The notes below the pieces were generated by a model. The model saw nothing but the letters and a program-made list of their open reading frames with translations, had not been told where the DNA came from and ran no database searches. DNA of 46,140 nucleotides. Source: Fibrobacter sp. GTDB lineage: Bacteria > Fibrobacterota > Fibrobacteria > Fibrobacterales > Fibrobacteraceae. How positions within the stretch are numbered: position 1 is the stretch's first letter; every line of letters starts with the position of its first letter. A program made the position numbers and the translations under genes. Below, piece after piece: positions 15,456-24,566 of the stretch. The stretch is from positions 1 through 46,140 of the forward strand of contig JAGDBD010000047.1 of the NCBI GenBank assembly GCA_017959225.1, read 5' to 3'.

Positions 15456-17296
15456 TGTTCTCTCTGGTTGTTACGCTGCTTGTTTTAGCGGCTTCGATGT
15501 TTTTCTTTGTGCAGGGGAAAGTCCGCTCGGATATTGTAGCGCTCTGTTCCCTTGTGATTTTGATGATTTTTGGCGTTGTGACGGTGGATGAAGCCCTTGC
15601 TGGCTTTTCGAATCCCATCGTTTTGATGATTCTTGGACTTTTTATCGTGGGCGGCGCGATTTTTAGAACGGGGCTTGCCCGTGTAGCTGGCCAAAAGATC
15701 GTTAAAATTGCGGGCAAAAATGAAAGCGTTCTTTTTGTCGTCATCATGCTCGTGACGGGATTTATCGGAGCTTTTGTGGGGAATACAGGAACTGCCGCGC
15801 TGATGCTTCCGATCGTGATGAGCGTTGCCGCTGGGGCAAAGTCCGGACCTAAACGTTTTTTGATGCCGATGGCTTTTGCTTGCAGTATCGGCGGTATGCT
15901 GACTTTGATCGGTACTCCTCCGAACATGGTGATCAATGAAACGTTAATCAAAGCGGGATTTCCGAGCTTAAAGCTGTTTTCATTTACGCCCATTGGCGTT
16001 GTGGTTTTGCTTTTGATCATTTTTGCCTTGCTTCCGGCTTCCCACTTCCTTTGCAAAAAAGGGGAAGAAAAAAAGTCCGATAAGCGTCGTACTAAATCTT
16101 TGAACGAACTGGCCGACGAATACCGCCTTTCCCGCAACGTGACTCGTGTCCGCGTCATGTACGATTCTCCGCTGATCGGGCGTCCTTTCGCAGAACTCAA
16201 ACTTCCCACCCATTACAATTTGACGGTGATCGAAGTGGATCATCCGGCGCGGGGAAAGTTCTTTGGGGAAGCTCACCAGGAACTTGCCGGTCCGAACAGC
16301 GTGGCTTATGGCGGTGACACTCTATATATGATGGGCGACATCGAAGATGTGAAGCGCTTTGCGAAGGAAATGAACGCGCCCCTTCTTTCGGAAAAGGACA
16401 CGGAAAAAGAACCTTTTCACTTTCGCAATTGGGGCATTGCCGAAGTTCTCGTGATGCCGGATTCTTCGTTCATCAATCGGAACGTGATGGAAACGAATCT
16501 GCGTGCCCAGTACGGTGTGAACCTGCTCGGCATCCAGCGGAATGGGGAATATATTATTCATGGCGTGACCGATAAAACGCTTGAATCCCGTGACACGCTT
16601 CTTGTGCAGGGAACTTGGGAAAATATTCGCAAGCTTTCTTCTTCGAATACGGAGTGGATTGTGCTTGGGGAACCTTTGGAATCCGCGGCAGCGGTCCCCC
16701 TTGACCACAAGATGCCGTTTGCGGCTGCAATTCTTGTTTTGATGGTCCTTTTGATGGTGACGAATGCGGTTTCGTCGGTGGCGGCGGTGTTAATCGCTGC
16801 GCTTTTGATGGTTTTGACGGGGTGTTTTCGCAACGTGGAAGACGCTTACAAGTCCATCAACTGGGAAAGTACCGTGTTGATTGCAGCCATGCTTCCCATG
16901 TCAACAGCCCTTGAAAAAACAGGGGTTTCGGGCATCATTGCGAATGCCTTGGTGGAATATTTAGGCGCCATAGGACCTTATGCGCTTTTGGCGGGCATCT
17001 ACTATACGACGTCCGTCGTTACGATTTTTATCAGCAATACGGCTACCGCGGTGCTTCTTGCGCCGATCGCCATGAGTGCGGCTTCGGGGCTCGGTGTGAG
17101 CCCGTATCCGTTCCTGTTTGCGGTGACGGTTTCGGCCAGCTGTTGCTTTATTTCGCCCTTTTCGACCCCTCCGAACGCCTTGGTGATGAATGCGGGCCGT
17201 TATGCGTTCAACGATTATCTGAAAATCGGCGGTCCTTTGCAGTTCGGAATGGGAATTGTCATGACCTTTGTGCTACCTTTGTTTTTCCCGTTTTAA
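15455..17296 (+). CDS. SLC13/DASS-type anion:sodium symporter with two RCK-C domains
   Basis: 613 residues. Two halves of hydrophobic helices (about 1-195 and 410-613) flank a cytoplasmic stretch carrying two TrkA-C/RCK-C modules (VMYDSPLIGRPFAELKL at about 225 and VMPDSSFINRNVMETNL at about 335). Transport-domain signatures include GNTGTAALMLPIVMSVA, TPPNMVINETL, and the second-half counterparts SNTATAVLLAPIAMS and FSTPPNALVM. The family moves dicarboxylates, citrate or sulfate with sodium; the substrate cannot be read from sequence. A succinate role is attractive in a fermenter but unproven. Confidence 0.87.
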   Translation: MFSLVVTLLVLAASMFFFVQGKVRSDIVALCSLVILMIFGVVTVDEALAGFSNPIVLMILGLFIVGGAIFRTGLARVAGQKIVKIAGKNESVLFVVIMLVTGFIGAFVGNTGTAALMLPIVMSVAAGAKSGPKRFLMPMAFACSIGGMLTLIGTPPNMVINETLIKAGFPSLKLFSFTPIGVVVLLLIIFALLPASHFLCKKGEEKKSDKRRTKSLNELADEYRLSRNVTRVRVMYDSPLIGRPFAELKLPTHYNLTVIEVDHPARGKFFGEAHQELAGPNSVAYGGDTLYMMGDIEDVKRFAKEMNAPLLSEKDTEKEPFHFRNWGIAEVLVMPDSSFINRNVMETNLRAQYGVNLLGIQRNGEYIIHGVTDKTLESRDTLLVQGTWENIRKLSSSNTEWIVLGEPLESAAAVPLDHKMPFAAAILVLMVLLMVTNAVSSVAAVLIAALLMVLTGCFRNVEDAYKSINWESTVLIAAMLPMSTALEKTGVSGIIANALVEYLGAIGPYALLAGIYYTTSVVTIFISNTATAVLLAPIAMSAASGLGVSPYPFLFAVTVSASCCFISPFSTPPNALVMNAGRYAFNDYLKIGGPLQFGMGIVMTFVLPLFFPF

Positions 17297-17310
17297 CCGG
17301 GAAAGATTTT
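17284..17310 (+). terminator. Weak terminator-like hairpin at transporter stop
   Basis: TTTCCCG (17284-17290) and CGGGAAA (17298-17304) form a seven-pair stem across the TAA stop codon, followed by GATTTT only. The poor T tract makes termination uncertain. Confidence 0.35.
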
Positions 17311-17349
17311 AAATTGTCACCGCGACTAAACATTTGAGGAATAGGAATT

Positions 17350-19689
17350 ATGAATTTTTCGCAAGTCATCTCCGAAGAACTGAACTTAGAAGAATGGCGT
17401 GTGGCCAAAGCCTTGGAATTGATGGACCAGGGCGGCACGATCCCGTTCATTGCGCGTTACCGCAAGGACCAGACGGGAACGTTGAATGAAATCGAACTCC
17501 GCGATATCCAGCACCGTCGCGAATATTTGCAAGAAATTGAAGATCGTAAATCGACCATCTTAAAATCCATCGAAGAACAGGGCAAGCTTACCCCGGAACT
17601 CAAGGCGAAGATCGAATCCTGCAAGGACAAGACCCTGCTCGAAGACCTTTACGCTCCGTACAAGCCGAAGAAGCGTACCCGTGCAACGATCGCTAAGGAA
17701 TGCGGACTTGAACCTCTTGCCCGTATCATCATGGCGCAGGAAGAAACGTCCAATACGCCGGAAGAAATCGGTCGCATTTACCTTTCCGAAGAAAAGGGCC
17801 TTGCCGACCCGAAGGCGGCAATTGCCGGCGCTTGCGACATTCTTGCCGAAGAACTCGCCGACAATGCGACCTTCCGCCAGTACCTCCGCGCCCAAATCGA
17901 AAAGGAAGGCGTCATGACTTCGAAGGTCCGCAAGGAATTCGAAAAGCAGGACACCAAGTTCAAGAATTACTACGAATTTTCGGAACCGGTTGCAAAGATT
18001 CCGAGCCACCGCATGCTTGCTCTCCGCCGTGGCGAAAAGGAAAAGGTTCTCCGTCTTTCCGTGGAAATGCCGGACGAAGCTCTCGTGAGCTATTTGCAGC
18101 GCCAAGTCATTAAGGGCGAAAGCATTTGGAAGCCTTACCTAGAAGAAATGTGCAAGGACGCTTGGGAACGTTTGCTCAAAACGAGTCTTGAAAGCGAAGT
18201 TCGCCTGATTTTGAAGGACAAGGCAGAAGAAGAAGCCTTTAAGGTGTTCAGCAAGAACCTCCAAGACGTTCTCCTTGCTCCTCCGGCTGGCCACAAGGCT
18301 GTTCTCGCATTGGATCCGGGCTTCCGCACCGGCTGTAAGGTGGCCGTTCTCGATAAGAATGGCAAGTTCATCGATCACGGGGTGATCTTCCCCCATGAAC
18401 CGCAGAAGCGTGTTGCCGAAGCAGGCGACTACATTGCCGCTCTTGCTGAAAAGTATGATATCGATCTGATTGCAATCGGTAACGGTACCGCTAGCCGTGA
18501 AACGGACGCATTTGTCGCCGATATGAGCCACAAGTTCAAGGGTAAAAAGCCGGCTCGCGTGATTGTTTCCGAAGCAGGCGCTTCCGTTTATTCCGCAAGC
18601 CCCATTGCGATTCAGGAATTCCCGAATGAAGATGTGACGACCCGTGGCGCAATTTCCATCGGTCGCCGCTTGCAGGATCCTCTTGCAGAACTGGTGAAGG
18701 TGGACCCGCAGTCCATTGGCGTTGGCCAGTACCAGCACGATGTGAACCAGCGTGAACTGAAAAAGCGCTTGGATGAAGTCGTGGAAAGCTGCGTGAACAT
18801 GGTGGGCGTCGATTTGAACAGCGCAAGCGCCCCGCTTTTGACCCATGTGGCTGGCGTTTCGGCGACCCTTGCTGAAAGCGTGGTGAAGTACCGCGAACAG
18901 AACGGTGCGTTCAAGACCCGTCAGGACGTTTTGAAGGTGAAGGGCTTTGGCCCGAAGGCTTTCGAACAGTCTGCCGGCTTCCTTCGTATTCCGGGCGCTG
19001 AAAACCCGCTGGATTGCAGTGCCGTTCACCCGGAAAACTATGAACTTGTGGAACGCATGGCCGCCAAGGCCGGCGTCGCCGTGAAGGATCTGGTGGGTAA
19101 CGCTAGCGCCATCAAGTCCCTTTCTCCGGATGAATTCCTTTCGGATTCTGTTGGTAAGCATACCCTTGAAGATATCTTCGCAGAACTGGAAAAGCCGAGC
19201 CGTGACCCTCGTAAGGAATTCCATTACGCAAAGTTTGATGATAAAATCAAGAGTATCAATGACCTTGTAACGGGCAGTTGGATGGAAGGCGTGGTGACGA
19301 ACGTGGCAAACTTCGGCGCATTCGTTGACATTGGCGTTCACCAGGATGGCCTTGTGCATGTTTCTGAAATCAGCGACAAGTTCGTGGAAGATGCTAAAAC
19401 GGTTCTTACCGTCGGCGATGTGGTGAAGGTTCGCGTCCTCGGCGTCGATGCCGGTCAGAAGCGCATTTCCCTTTCGATGAAGTCCGAACAGGTAGACGGT
19501 GTTGCAGGTGCTGGCCGCGCTCCGCGTAATCAGCGCGGTCCTCGTCACGAAGGCGGTATCCGTCCCCATGCGACGATCGCCGATTTGAAGGCTCGTCTCG
19601 GTGGCGGAAACGCTTCCCAGAACAAGGGTGGGGCTCAGCCTCAGAACAAGCTTTCTTCCATGCTTAAAAAGTTCAAGAAAGGTCTTTAA
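17350..19689 (+). CDS. tex: Tex-family S1 RNA-binding protein
   Basis: 779 residues, the usual Tex length. Order of parts: Tex N-terminal helical domain (PFIARYRKDQTGTLNEIEL near 35), YqgF-like nuclease fold (AVLALDPGFRTGCKVAVLD near 315), helix-hairpin-helix segments (VVKYREQNGAFKTRQDVLKVKG region near 515), and a C-terminal S1 domain (WMEGVVTNVANFGAFVDIGV near 645). A Gly/Arg/Gln-rich tail follows. Tex binds nucleic acid and influences transcription and ribosome-related processes; its precise role is unsettled. GAGGAATAGGA gives a good ribosome-binding site. Confidence 0.96.
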   Translation: MNFSQVISEELNLEEWRVAKALELMDQGGTIPFIARYRKDQTGTLNEIELRDIQHRREYLQEIEDRKSTILKSIEEQGKLTPELKAKIESCKDKTLLEDLYAPYKPKKRTRATIAKECGLEPLARIIMAQEETSNTPEEIGRIYLSEEKGLADPKAAIAGACDILAEELADNATFRQYLRAQIEKEGVMTSKVRKEFEKQDTKFKNYYEFSEPVAKIPSHRMLALRRGEKEKVLRLSVEMPDEALVSYLQRQVIKGESIWKPYLEEMCKDAWERLLKTSLESEVRLILKDKAEEEAFKVFSKNLQDVLLAPPAGHKAVLALDPGFRTGCKVAVLDKNGKFIDHGVIFPHEPQKRVAEAGDYIAALAEKYDIDLIAIGNGTASRETDAFVADMSHKFKGKKPARVIVSEAGASVYSASPIAIQEFPNEDVTTRGAISIGRRLQDPLAELVKVDPQSIGVGQYQHDVNQRELKKRLDEVVESCVNMVGVDLNSASAPLLTHVAGVSATLAESVVKYREQNGAFKTRQDVLKVKGFGPKAFEQSAGFLRIPGAENPLDCSAVHPENYELVERMAAKAGVAVKDLVGNASAIKSLSPDEFLSDSVGKHTLEDIFAELEKPSRDPRKEFHYAKFDDKIKSINDLVTGSWMEGVVTNVANFGAFVDIGVHQDGLVHVSEISDKFVEDAKTVLTVGDVVKVRVLGVDAGQKRISLSMKSEQVDGVAGAGRAPRNQRGPRHEGGIRPHATIADLKARLGGGNASQNKGGAQPQNKLSSMLKKFKKGL

Positions 19690-19710
19690 CCGGACTCGGT
19701 GAAGCTTGTG

Positions 19711-19738
19711 AAAGCCCGGCGGAAGTCGGGCTTTTTCT
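19711..19738 (+). terminator. Terminator after tex
   Basis: AAAGCCCG (19711-19718) pairs with CGGGCTTT (19727-19734) around an eight-base loop, followed by TTTT. Confidence 0.9.
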
Positions 19739-19813
19739 CGTTTAAAACTGGCGAAATTTGCGTAATTTCAAGGCTTTTTTAGAAGACTTCGAAACCACGA
19801 GAAAAGCGGAATT

Positions 19814-19840
19814 TTGGACCGGATGGGGAGGTCCGATTTT
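19814..19840 (+). other. Hairpin in the nrdD leader region
   Basis: TTGGACC (19814-19820) and GGTCCGA (19830-19836) form a seven-pair stem with a nine-base loop, then TTTTG. It lies 44 bases before nrdD and could be a second weak terminator or a leader element. No clear NrdR-box pair and no cobalamin riboswitch core is visible in the 194 bases between tex and nrdD. Confidence 0.3.
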
Positions 19841-19883
19841 GTAAATTATTGGGAATAGGAAAAAGTTTAATCAGAGGCAGAAA

Positions 19884-22166
19884 ATGATGGCGATTTATGA
19901 CGAATCTCTCGACGGGAACATGGATATTGAACCTCCACAGACCTATATCATGAAGCGTTCCGGGGAGCGAGTTCTCTTTGACGGAGAAAAAATTGCCAAC
20001 GCAATTCGTAAGGCAAATAAAGAAGAAGGAATCCTTTCCGACAAATTAACCGATGAACAGATTGCAGCGATTGTAGACGGCATTGAACGTGACGCTCGCA
20101 ACGCAAGCCGCGACCTTTCCGTGGAAGAAATCCAGGATAAGGTGGAAAACTCCTTGATGGCAACGGGCAAGTTCAACGTGGCCCGCCTTTACATCACGTA
20201 CCGTTACAAGCACAACGAACTTCGCAAGATGAGCAACATCGACCAGAAGATTTCGGGCATTGTGGAACGGGATAACGAAGAAGTCAAACAGGAAAATTCG
20301 AACAAGAATCCTACCGTGCTTTCTGTGCAGCGTGACTACATGGCAGGGGAATGGAGCCGTTATTATACGAGCCGCTACCTGCTTTCGGATGACATCGTGA
20401 TGGCTCACAAGGAAGGTTTGATCCACTTCCACGATGCAGACTATTTTGCCCAGCACATGCACAACTGCTGCCTTGTGAACTTGGGAGATATGCTCGATAA
20501 CGGCACGTGCATCAGCGGAACGCATATCGATACGCCGAGAAGCTTTAATACGGCTTGCACCGTCGCTTCTCAGATTGTGGCCCAGGTTGCATCGAGCCAG
20601 TACGGTGGACAGACGATCACCATGTCCCACTTGGCAAGATACGTGGACATTAGCCGAAAAAAAATCGCCAAGCGTCTCAAGGCGGAATTTGCCGAAGCAG
20701 GCGTCGTCGTCGATGACGAAAAACTCAAAAAGATCGTAGAAGATGAAGTCCGCCGCGAAGTGGAATCCGGCTGCCAAACGATCCAGTACCAGCTGATTAC
20801 TCTTCAGTCTACCAATGGACAAGCTCCCTTCGTGACCGTTTTCATGTACCTGCATGAAGTCCCGGAAGGACAGATCCGTGATGACTTGGCATTGATTATC
20901 GAAGTGATGCTCAAACAGAGAATCCTCGGCGTTAAGGACAACCGCGGCTTCTACATTACCCCGGCGTTCCCGAAGCTGATTTACGTTCTCCAGGACGATA
21001 ATATCGACGAAGGTTCCAAGTACTTCTACCTGACGAAGCTTGCTGCGGAATGCACGGCAAAACGCATGGTTCCGGATTACATTTCGGAAAAGATGGCCCT
21101 TTCTATGAAGGGAGACTGCTATCCGTGCATGGGTTGCCGCTCCTTCCTCACCCCGGACCGTTTTACCGATGCGCAGAAGGGCAACCTCGGCAACGCCAAG
21201 AATTTCGTCGAAGGCGTTCACAAGTATTACGGTCGATTCAACCAGGGCGTTGTCACGATCAACCTCGTGGATGCGGCCTGTTCTTCGGGCGGTGATGAAG
21301 CCAAGTTTTGGGAAATCATGAAGGACCGTTTGAATCTTTGCCATAGAGCGCTCCGTTTGCGTCACGAACGTCTTTTGGGAACGCCTTCCGATGTGGCTCC
21401 GATCCTTTGGCAGGACGGTGCTTTGGCCCGCTTAAAACCGGGTGAAGTGATTGACCGTCTTCTTTACGACGGCTATTCGACGATTTCGCTTGGCTATGCG
21501 GGCCTTGCGGAATGCGTATTCTACATGAAGGGAGTTTCGCACACGAGCGCTGCAGGGGAAGCTTTTGGCTTAAAAGTCATGCAGCTTTTGAACGATTCCT
21601 GCGCCCAGTGGAAAGCGGAAGAAAATATCGACTATTCCGTTTACGGAACACCTCTTGAAAGCACCACGTACAAGTTTGCCAAGGCGTTGCAGAAGCGCTT
21701 CGGCAAGATTCCGCACGTGACCGACAAGAATTACATCACAAACAGCTATCACATCCATGTGACAGAAGAAATCGATGCGTTCTCGAAGCTCACGAAGGAA
21801 GCTGAATTCCAGAGACTTTCTCCGGGTGGTGCTATCAGTTATGTAGAAGTGCCGAATATGCAGGAAAACATTCCGGCAGTTCTCGCCATCATGAAGCACA
21901 TTTACAACACGATCCTTTACGCCGAACTCAACACGAAGTCCGACCTTTGCGACGTTTGCGGTTATTCGGGCGAAATTCATGTTGTGAAAGATTCCACGGG
22001 TAAGCTGGTTTGGGAATGCCCCAACTGTGGTAACCGGGAACAGACGAGAATGCATGTGGCTCGCCGTACTTGCGGATATATCGGAACGCAGTACTGGAAC
22101 CAAGGTAGAACGGCAGAAATCGCGGACCGCGTGCTGCACGTGGGCCTTGGAGAAATATGCACGTAG
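19884..22166 (+). CDS. nrdD: Anaerobic ribonucleoside-triphosphate reductase (class III)
   Basis: 760 residues. N-terminal ATP-cone (KRSGERVLFDGEKIANAIRKAN) for allosteric control, then the glycyl-radical barrel with active-site cysteine regions (HNCCLVNLGDMLDNGTCISG; YPCMGCRSFL). The C-terminal part has a zinc site (CDVCGYSG, CPNCGNRE) and the glycyl-radical motif RRTCGYIGTQYWNQGR. It reduces NTPs to dNTPs without oxygen and needs activation by NrdG, encoded next with a ten-base overlap. This supports a strictly or facultatively anaerobic host. Start is ATG 19884 or the adjacent ATG 19887. Confidence 0.97.
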   Translation: MMAIYDESLDGNMDIEPPQTYIMKRSGERVLFDGEKIANAIRKANKEEGILSDKLTDEQIAAIVDGIERDARNASRDLSVEEIQDKVENSLMATGKFNVARLYITYRYKHNELRKMSNIDQKISGIVERDNEEVKQENSNKNPTVLSVQRDYMAGEWSRYYTSRYLLSDDIVMAHKEGLIHFHDADYFAQHMHNCCLVNLGDMLDNGTCISGTHIDTPRSFNTACTVASQIVAQVASSQYGGQTITMSHLARYVDISRKKIAKRLKAEFAEAGVVVDDEKLKKIVEDEVRREVESGCQTIQYQLITLQSTNGQAPFVTVFMYLHEVPEGQIRDDLALIIEVMLKQRILGVKDNRGFYITPAFPKLIYVLQDDNIDEGSKYFYLTKLAAECTAKRMVPDYISEKMALSMKGDCYPCMGCRSFLTPDRFTDAQKGNLGNAKNFVEGVHKYYGRFNQGVVTINLVDAACSSGGDEAKFWEIMKDRLNLCHRALRLRHERLLGTPSDVAPILWQDGALARLKPGEVIDRLLYDGYSTISLGYAGLAECVFYMKGVSHTSAAGEAFGLKVMQLLNDSCAQWKAEENIDYSVYGTPLESTTYKFAKALQKRFGKIPHVTDKNYITNSYHIHVTEEIDAFSKLTKEAEFQRLSPGGAISYVEVPNMQENIPAVLAIMKHIYNTILYAELNTKSDLCDVCGYSGEIHVVKDSTGKLVWECPNCGNREQTRMHVARRTCGYIGTQYWNQGRTAEIADRVLHVGLGEICT

Positions 22167-22678
22167 GCCAGATTTACAAAACGGACTGTGCAAACGGAAC
22201 GGGCATTCGAATTTCCCTGTTCGTGTCCGGTTGTACAATCCATTGTAAAGGCTGTTTTAACGCCCGCACATGGGACTTTGATTTTGGAGTCCCTTACGAC
22301 GAAAAAATTGAAAACTTTATTTTGGAAGAGCTTTCCAAGGATTATTACGAAGGCATTACGATTCTTGGGGGAGAGCCTTTTGAACCCTCTAACCAGGAAA
22401 CCTTGGTCTTGCTCATCCGAAGAATCAAAAAAGAACTTCCCCAAAAGAGCATCTGGATGTTTTCCGGCTATGTCTATGACCGGGATTTAATCGCCGGTGG
22501 AAAAAAACACACGGACGTCACCGATGAAATTTTGGATTCCATCGACGTGCTTGTGGACGGTCCGTTTGTACTCGAAAAAAAGAATATTGCGCTCCGCTTC
22601 CGGGGATCGGAAAACCAGCGCATTATCGATATGAAGGAATCCCGCAAAACGGGCCGTGTTGAATTAAAAAAGTTCTAA
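22157..22678 (+). CDS. nrdG: Anaerobic ribonucleotide reductase activating enzyme (radical SAM)
   Basis: 173 residues. Radical-SAM cluster motif GCTIHCKGCFN (Cx3Cx2C) at about residues 30-40, followed by the SAM-binding GGEPF. It generates the glycyl radical on NrdD. It overlaps nrdD by ten bases. Its stop codon overlaps by four bases the stop codon of the convergent acyltransferase gene. Confidence 0.96.
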   Translation: MHVGQIYKTDCANGTGIRISLFVSGCTIHCKGCFNARTWDFDFGVPYDEKIENFILEELSKDYYEGITILGGEPFEPSNQETLVLLIRRIKKELPQKSIWMFSGYVYDRDLIAGGKKHTDVTDEILDSIDVLVDGPFVLEKKNIALRFRGSENQRIIDMKESRKTGRVELKKF

Positions 22679-23793
22679 CGGATGGAAAGACTTTCCCGTA
22701 CACCGATCTTTTCTTTGGAAATCAAACGGTACAGCTTGTTGCGGAACAGGGGAATCGCAAGGATGACGCTGAAGGTGACGATGGGAATCGAAAGGTAAGC
22801 GGTTCCCGGCTGATCGATCTGCGTTTTGAAAACGATCCTCAGCAAAAGCAGAATCCACCAGTGTACAGCAAGAATGATCAGCCCGTTGCGGGAAACGTTC
22901 CTTAAAATTCCCTTGATGATTTGAATTATTTTGAAGTCCGGTAAACGGTCTAAAAGCAAAAATACGGATACAAGGGCAAGAATACCAAAGATGGAACTTG
23001 CAAGGAAAGATCCTAAGTTCTTTCCGAGATCATTGTTCATGATGCTGAACCAGGGATTTGCCGTTTCAAAGAAGAGGTAATGCCAAATGGAAATCGCAGC
23101 AATGAACAAAAGAACGATGGTTTTTTGCTTGCTTAAACGGAGAATCCAATCCTTGGCAAGATAGCCGTTTGCAAAAAAGAAAAGGGTGGTGAAAACACGT
23201 TCGATTCCAAATGGAAGGTGTACGTGATACCGGTTGAATGTCCAACCCATAAGCAAACTCGCGACAGAAATCAAAAACGTTTTCCAGAAGTGCCCTCGGG
23301 TAATGCGCTCTACCAAATAAAAAGCGAGGCTCACGCAAAAAAGGTTGAACACAAACCAGATGGGCCCAGAACCCACCGAAGATTTTCCGACGATAAAAAT
23401 TTTGAACAGGTTCCAACCGATATACTGCCACACGTTTTGTATTTCGGGGACTATGCCTAAAAGCATCATTTTAGGAGAACGGGGATAGTAAAGGTCAAAA
23501 TGGTAAAGTACGGGGTCAAGTGCCAAAAATAAAAGCGACAGCAGAATGTAGGGCAAAAGGAGAACCTTTGCTTTATGCTTGGCATAGCTTTTAATCGTGG
23601 GAAACCGGCGTGTGCTAAATAGAACTCCCGAAATAAAAAAGAAAGCGGTCATGCGGAAGGCGCTTGCGTGAGCCATTCCCATTTGGACGTTTGCAAAGGA
23701 TTGCTCCATGTGAAAAAGGCACACAAGCAGTAGCACGGTGCCTTTGAATTCGTCAATCCAACCGATTCTTTCTGAAGGGAGAGCGTTCATCAT
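22675..23793 (-). CDS. Acyltransferase 3 family membrane protein
   Basis: About 372 residues with roughly ten hydrophobic helices and the family's N-terminal active-site stretch (IGWIDEFKGTVLLLVCLFHMEQSF), where a histidine follows helix one. Such enzymes O-acylate sugars, peptidoglycan, lipopolysaccharide or other envelope polymers; the acceptor is unknown. The frame reaches back to a TTG at 23841, but ATG ATG at 23793/23790 precedes the conserved part and has TGTAAATT about ten bases upstream, so the later start is preferred. Confidence 0.8.
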   Translation of the reverse strand: MMNALPSERIGWIDEFKGTVLLLVCLFHMEQSFANVQMGMAHASAFRMTAFFFISGVLFSTRRFPTIKSYAKHKAKVLLLPYILLSLLFLALDPVLYHFDLYYPRSPKMMLLGIVPEIQNVWQYIGWNLFKIFIVGKSSVGSGPIWFVFNLFCVSLAFYLVERITRGHFWKTFLISVASLLMGWTFNRYHVHLPFGIERVFTTLFFFANGYLAKDWILRLSKQKTIVLLFIAAISIWHYLFFETANPWFSIMNNDLGKNLGSFLASSIFGILALVSVFLLLDRLPDFKIIQIIKGILRNVSRNGLIILAVHWWILLLLRIVFKTQIDQPGTAYLSIPIVTFSVILAIPLFRNKLYRLISKEKIGVRESLSIR

Positions 23794-23869
23794 TCCGCGA
23801 AAAAATTTACAAAACTCGGAATTTTTTCCGGTGGCAGTCAAAATATTTTAACATCTTGTAAATAAAAAG

Positions 23870-23896
23870 TTGCACAGCAAAAAAGATGATTATATC
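23870..23896 (+). promoter_or_regulatory. Promoter of the BioH-like gene
   Basis: TTGCAC (23870-23875) and TATATC (23891-23896) with a 15-base spacer, followed by a leader of about 30 bases containing GAGG near the ATG at 23934. Confidence 0.4.
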
Positions 23897-23933
23897 TTTT
23901 TTTCAAAGGATGATTCTCATGTGAGGTTAGCTT

Positions 23934-24566
23934 ATGTCGAATTGGACGTGGCTTTCCGGATTGGCTTCGGACTTGAGCGTTTGGGAAGATGAACTTTCCT
24001 TAGCCGATTTGGAAAGCGAACATACATTTATTTCTTATGCGGAGGAAATTCCTGTATTGCAGGATCTCTATTCGCTGTCCACTGTTCAAAATGCAGACGT
24101 GCTTGTGGGCATGGATTTTTCTGCTTTGGTCATGCTTCAAAATTTGTCCAAGCGGCCTCGCGGTCAGCGGTGGATTCTGCTCGCTCCGATTTTGAATTTT
24201 TGCAGCGGTGAAGATGGTTGGCCCGAAAAGCAGGTCCTTTTAATGGCAAAAGAAGTGCAAAAAATGCCTAAGGTCGCTTTGCAGGGAATTTTGGACCTCT
24301 TTGGCCCTGCTGACGAATCCAATCAGGATTTGTGGATGGAAACCGCTCTCAAAATGAAGCCGGAAGTGATTGCGGAAGGCTTTGAATATTTGGCAAAGGC
24401 TAAAGTGGAAGAGCCGTTGTCCGTTCCTAATTGCGAAGTGCATTTTGGAAAGGATGACGAGTGGATTACCGCTTCCACTGTGGAACAAGCCAAGGAACTT
24501 TTGAAGGAATCTACCGTGACTGTCCGTCCCAAGGCCGGGCACTGGGCCATGTCCTTAATCGGATAA
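23934..24566 (+). CDS. BioH-like alpha/beta-hydrolase with altered nucleophile
   Basis: 210 residues. The overall order resembles pimeloyl-ACP methyl ester esterase BioH: a WLSGLASDLSVWEDEL start, a nucleophile-elbow position, LLAPILNFCSGEDGWP, an aspartate region FGKDDEWIT, and a histidine region PKAGHWAM. Where BioH has GWSLGG this protein reads GMDFSA, so the nucleophile serine is aspartate. It may therefore use an Asp nucleophile, as in dehalogenases, or be inactive. No other biotin gene is in the window. Its last 56 bases overlap the end of lnt on the other strand. Function uncertain. Confidence 0.6.
   Translation: MSNWTWLSGLASDLSVWEDELSLADLESEHTFISYAEEIPVLQDLYSLSTVQNADVLVGMDFSALVMLQNLSKRPRGQRWILLAPILNFCSGEDGWPEKQVLLMAKEVQKMPKVALQGILDLFGPADESNQDLWMETALKMKPEVIAEGFEYLAKAKVEEPLSVPNCEVHFGKDDEWITASTVEQAKELLKESTVTVRPKAGHWAMSLIG

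Noticed and set aside
18139..19569. 476-codon open frame antisense to tex
   Set aside because: It mirrors the third-position bias of tex, has no recognisable domain and no start signals; the sense protein is unmistakable.
19690..19883. Cobalamin riboswitch or NrdR box upstream of nrdD
   Set aside because: I looked for a B12-box core and paired NrdR boxes and saw neither; only a small hairpin is present.
20046..21365. 439-codon open frame antisense to nrdD
   Set aside because: Shadow of a strongly biased gene; no motif and no ribosome-binding site.
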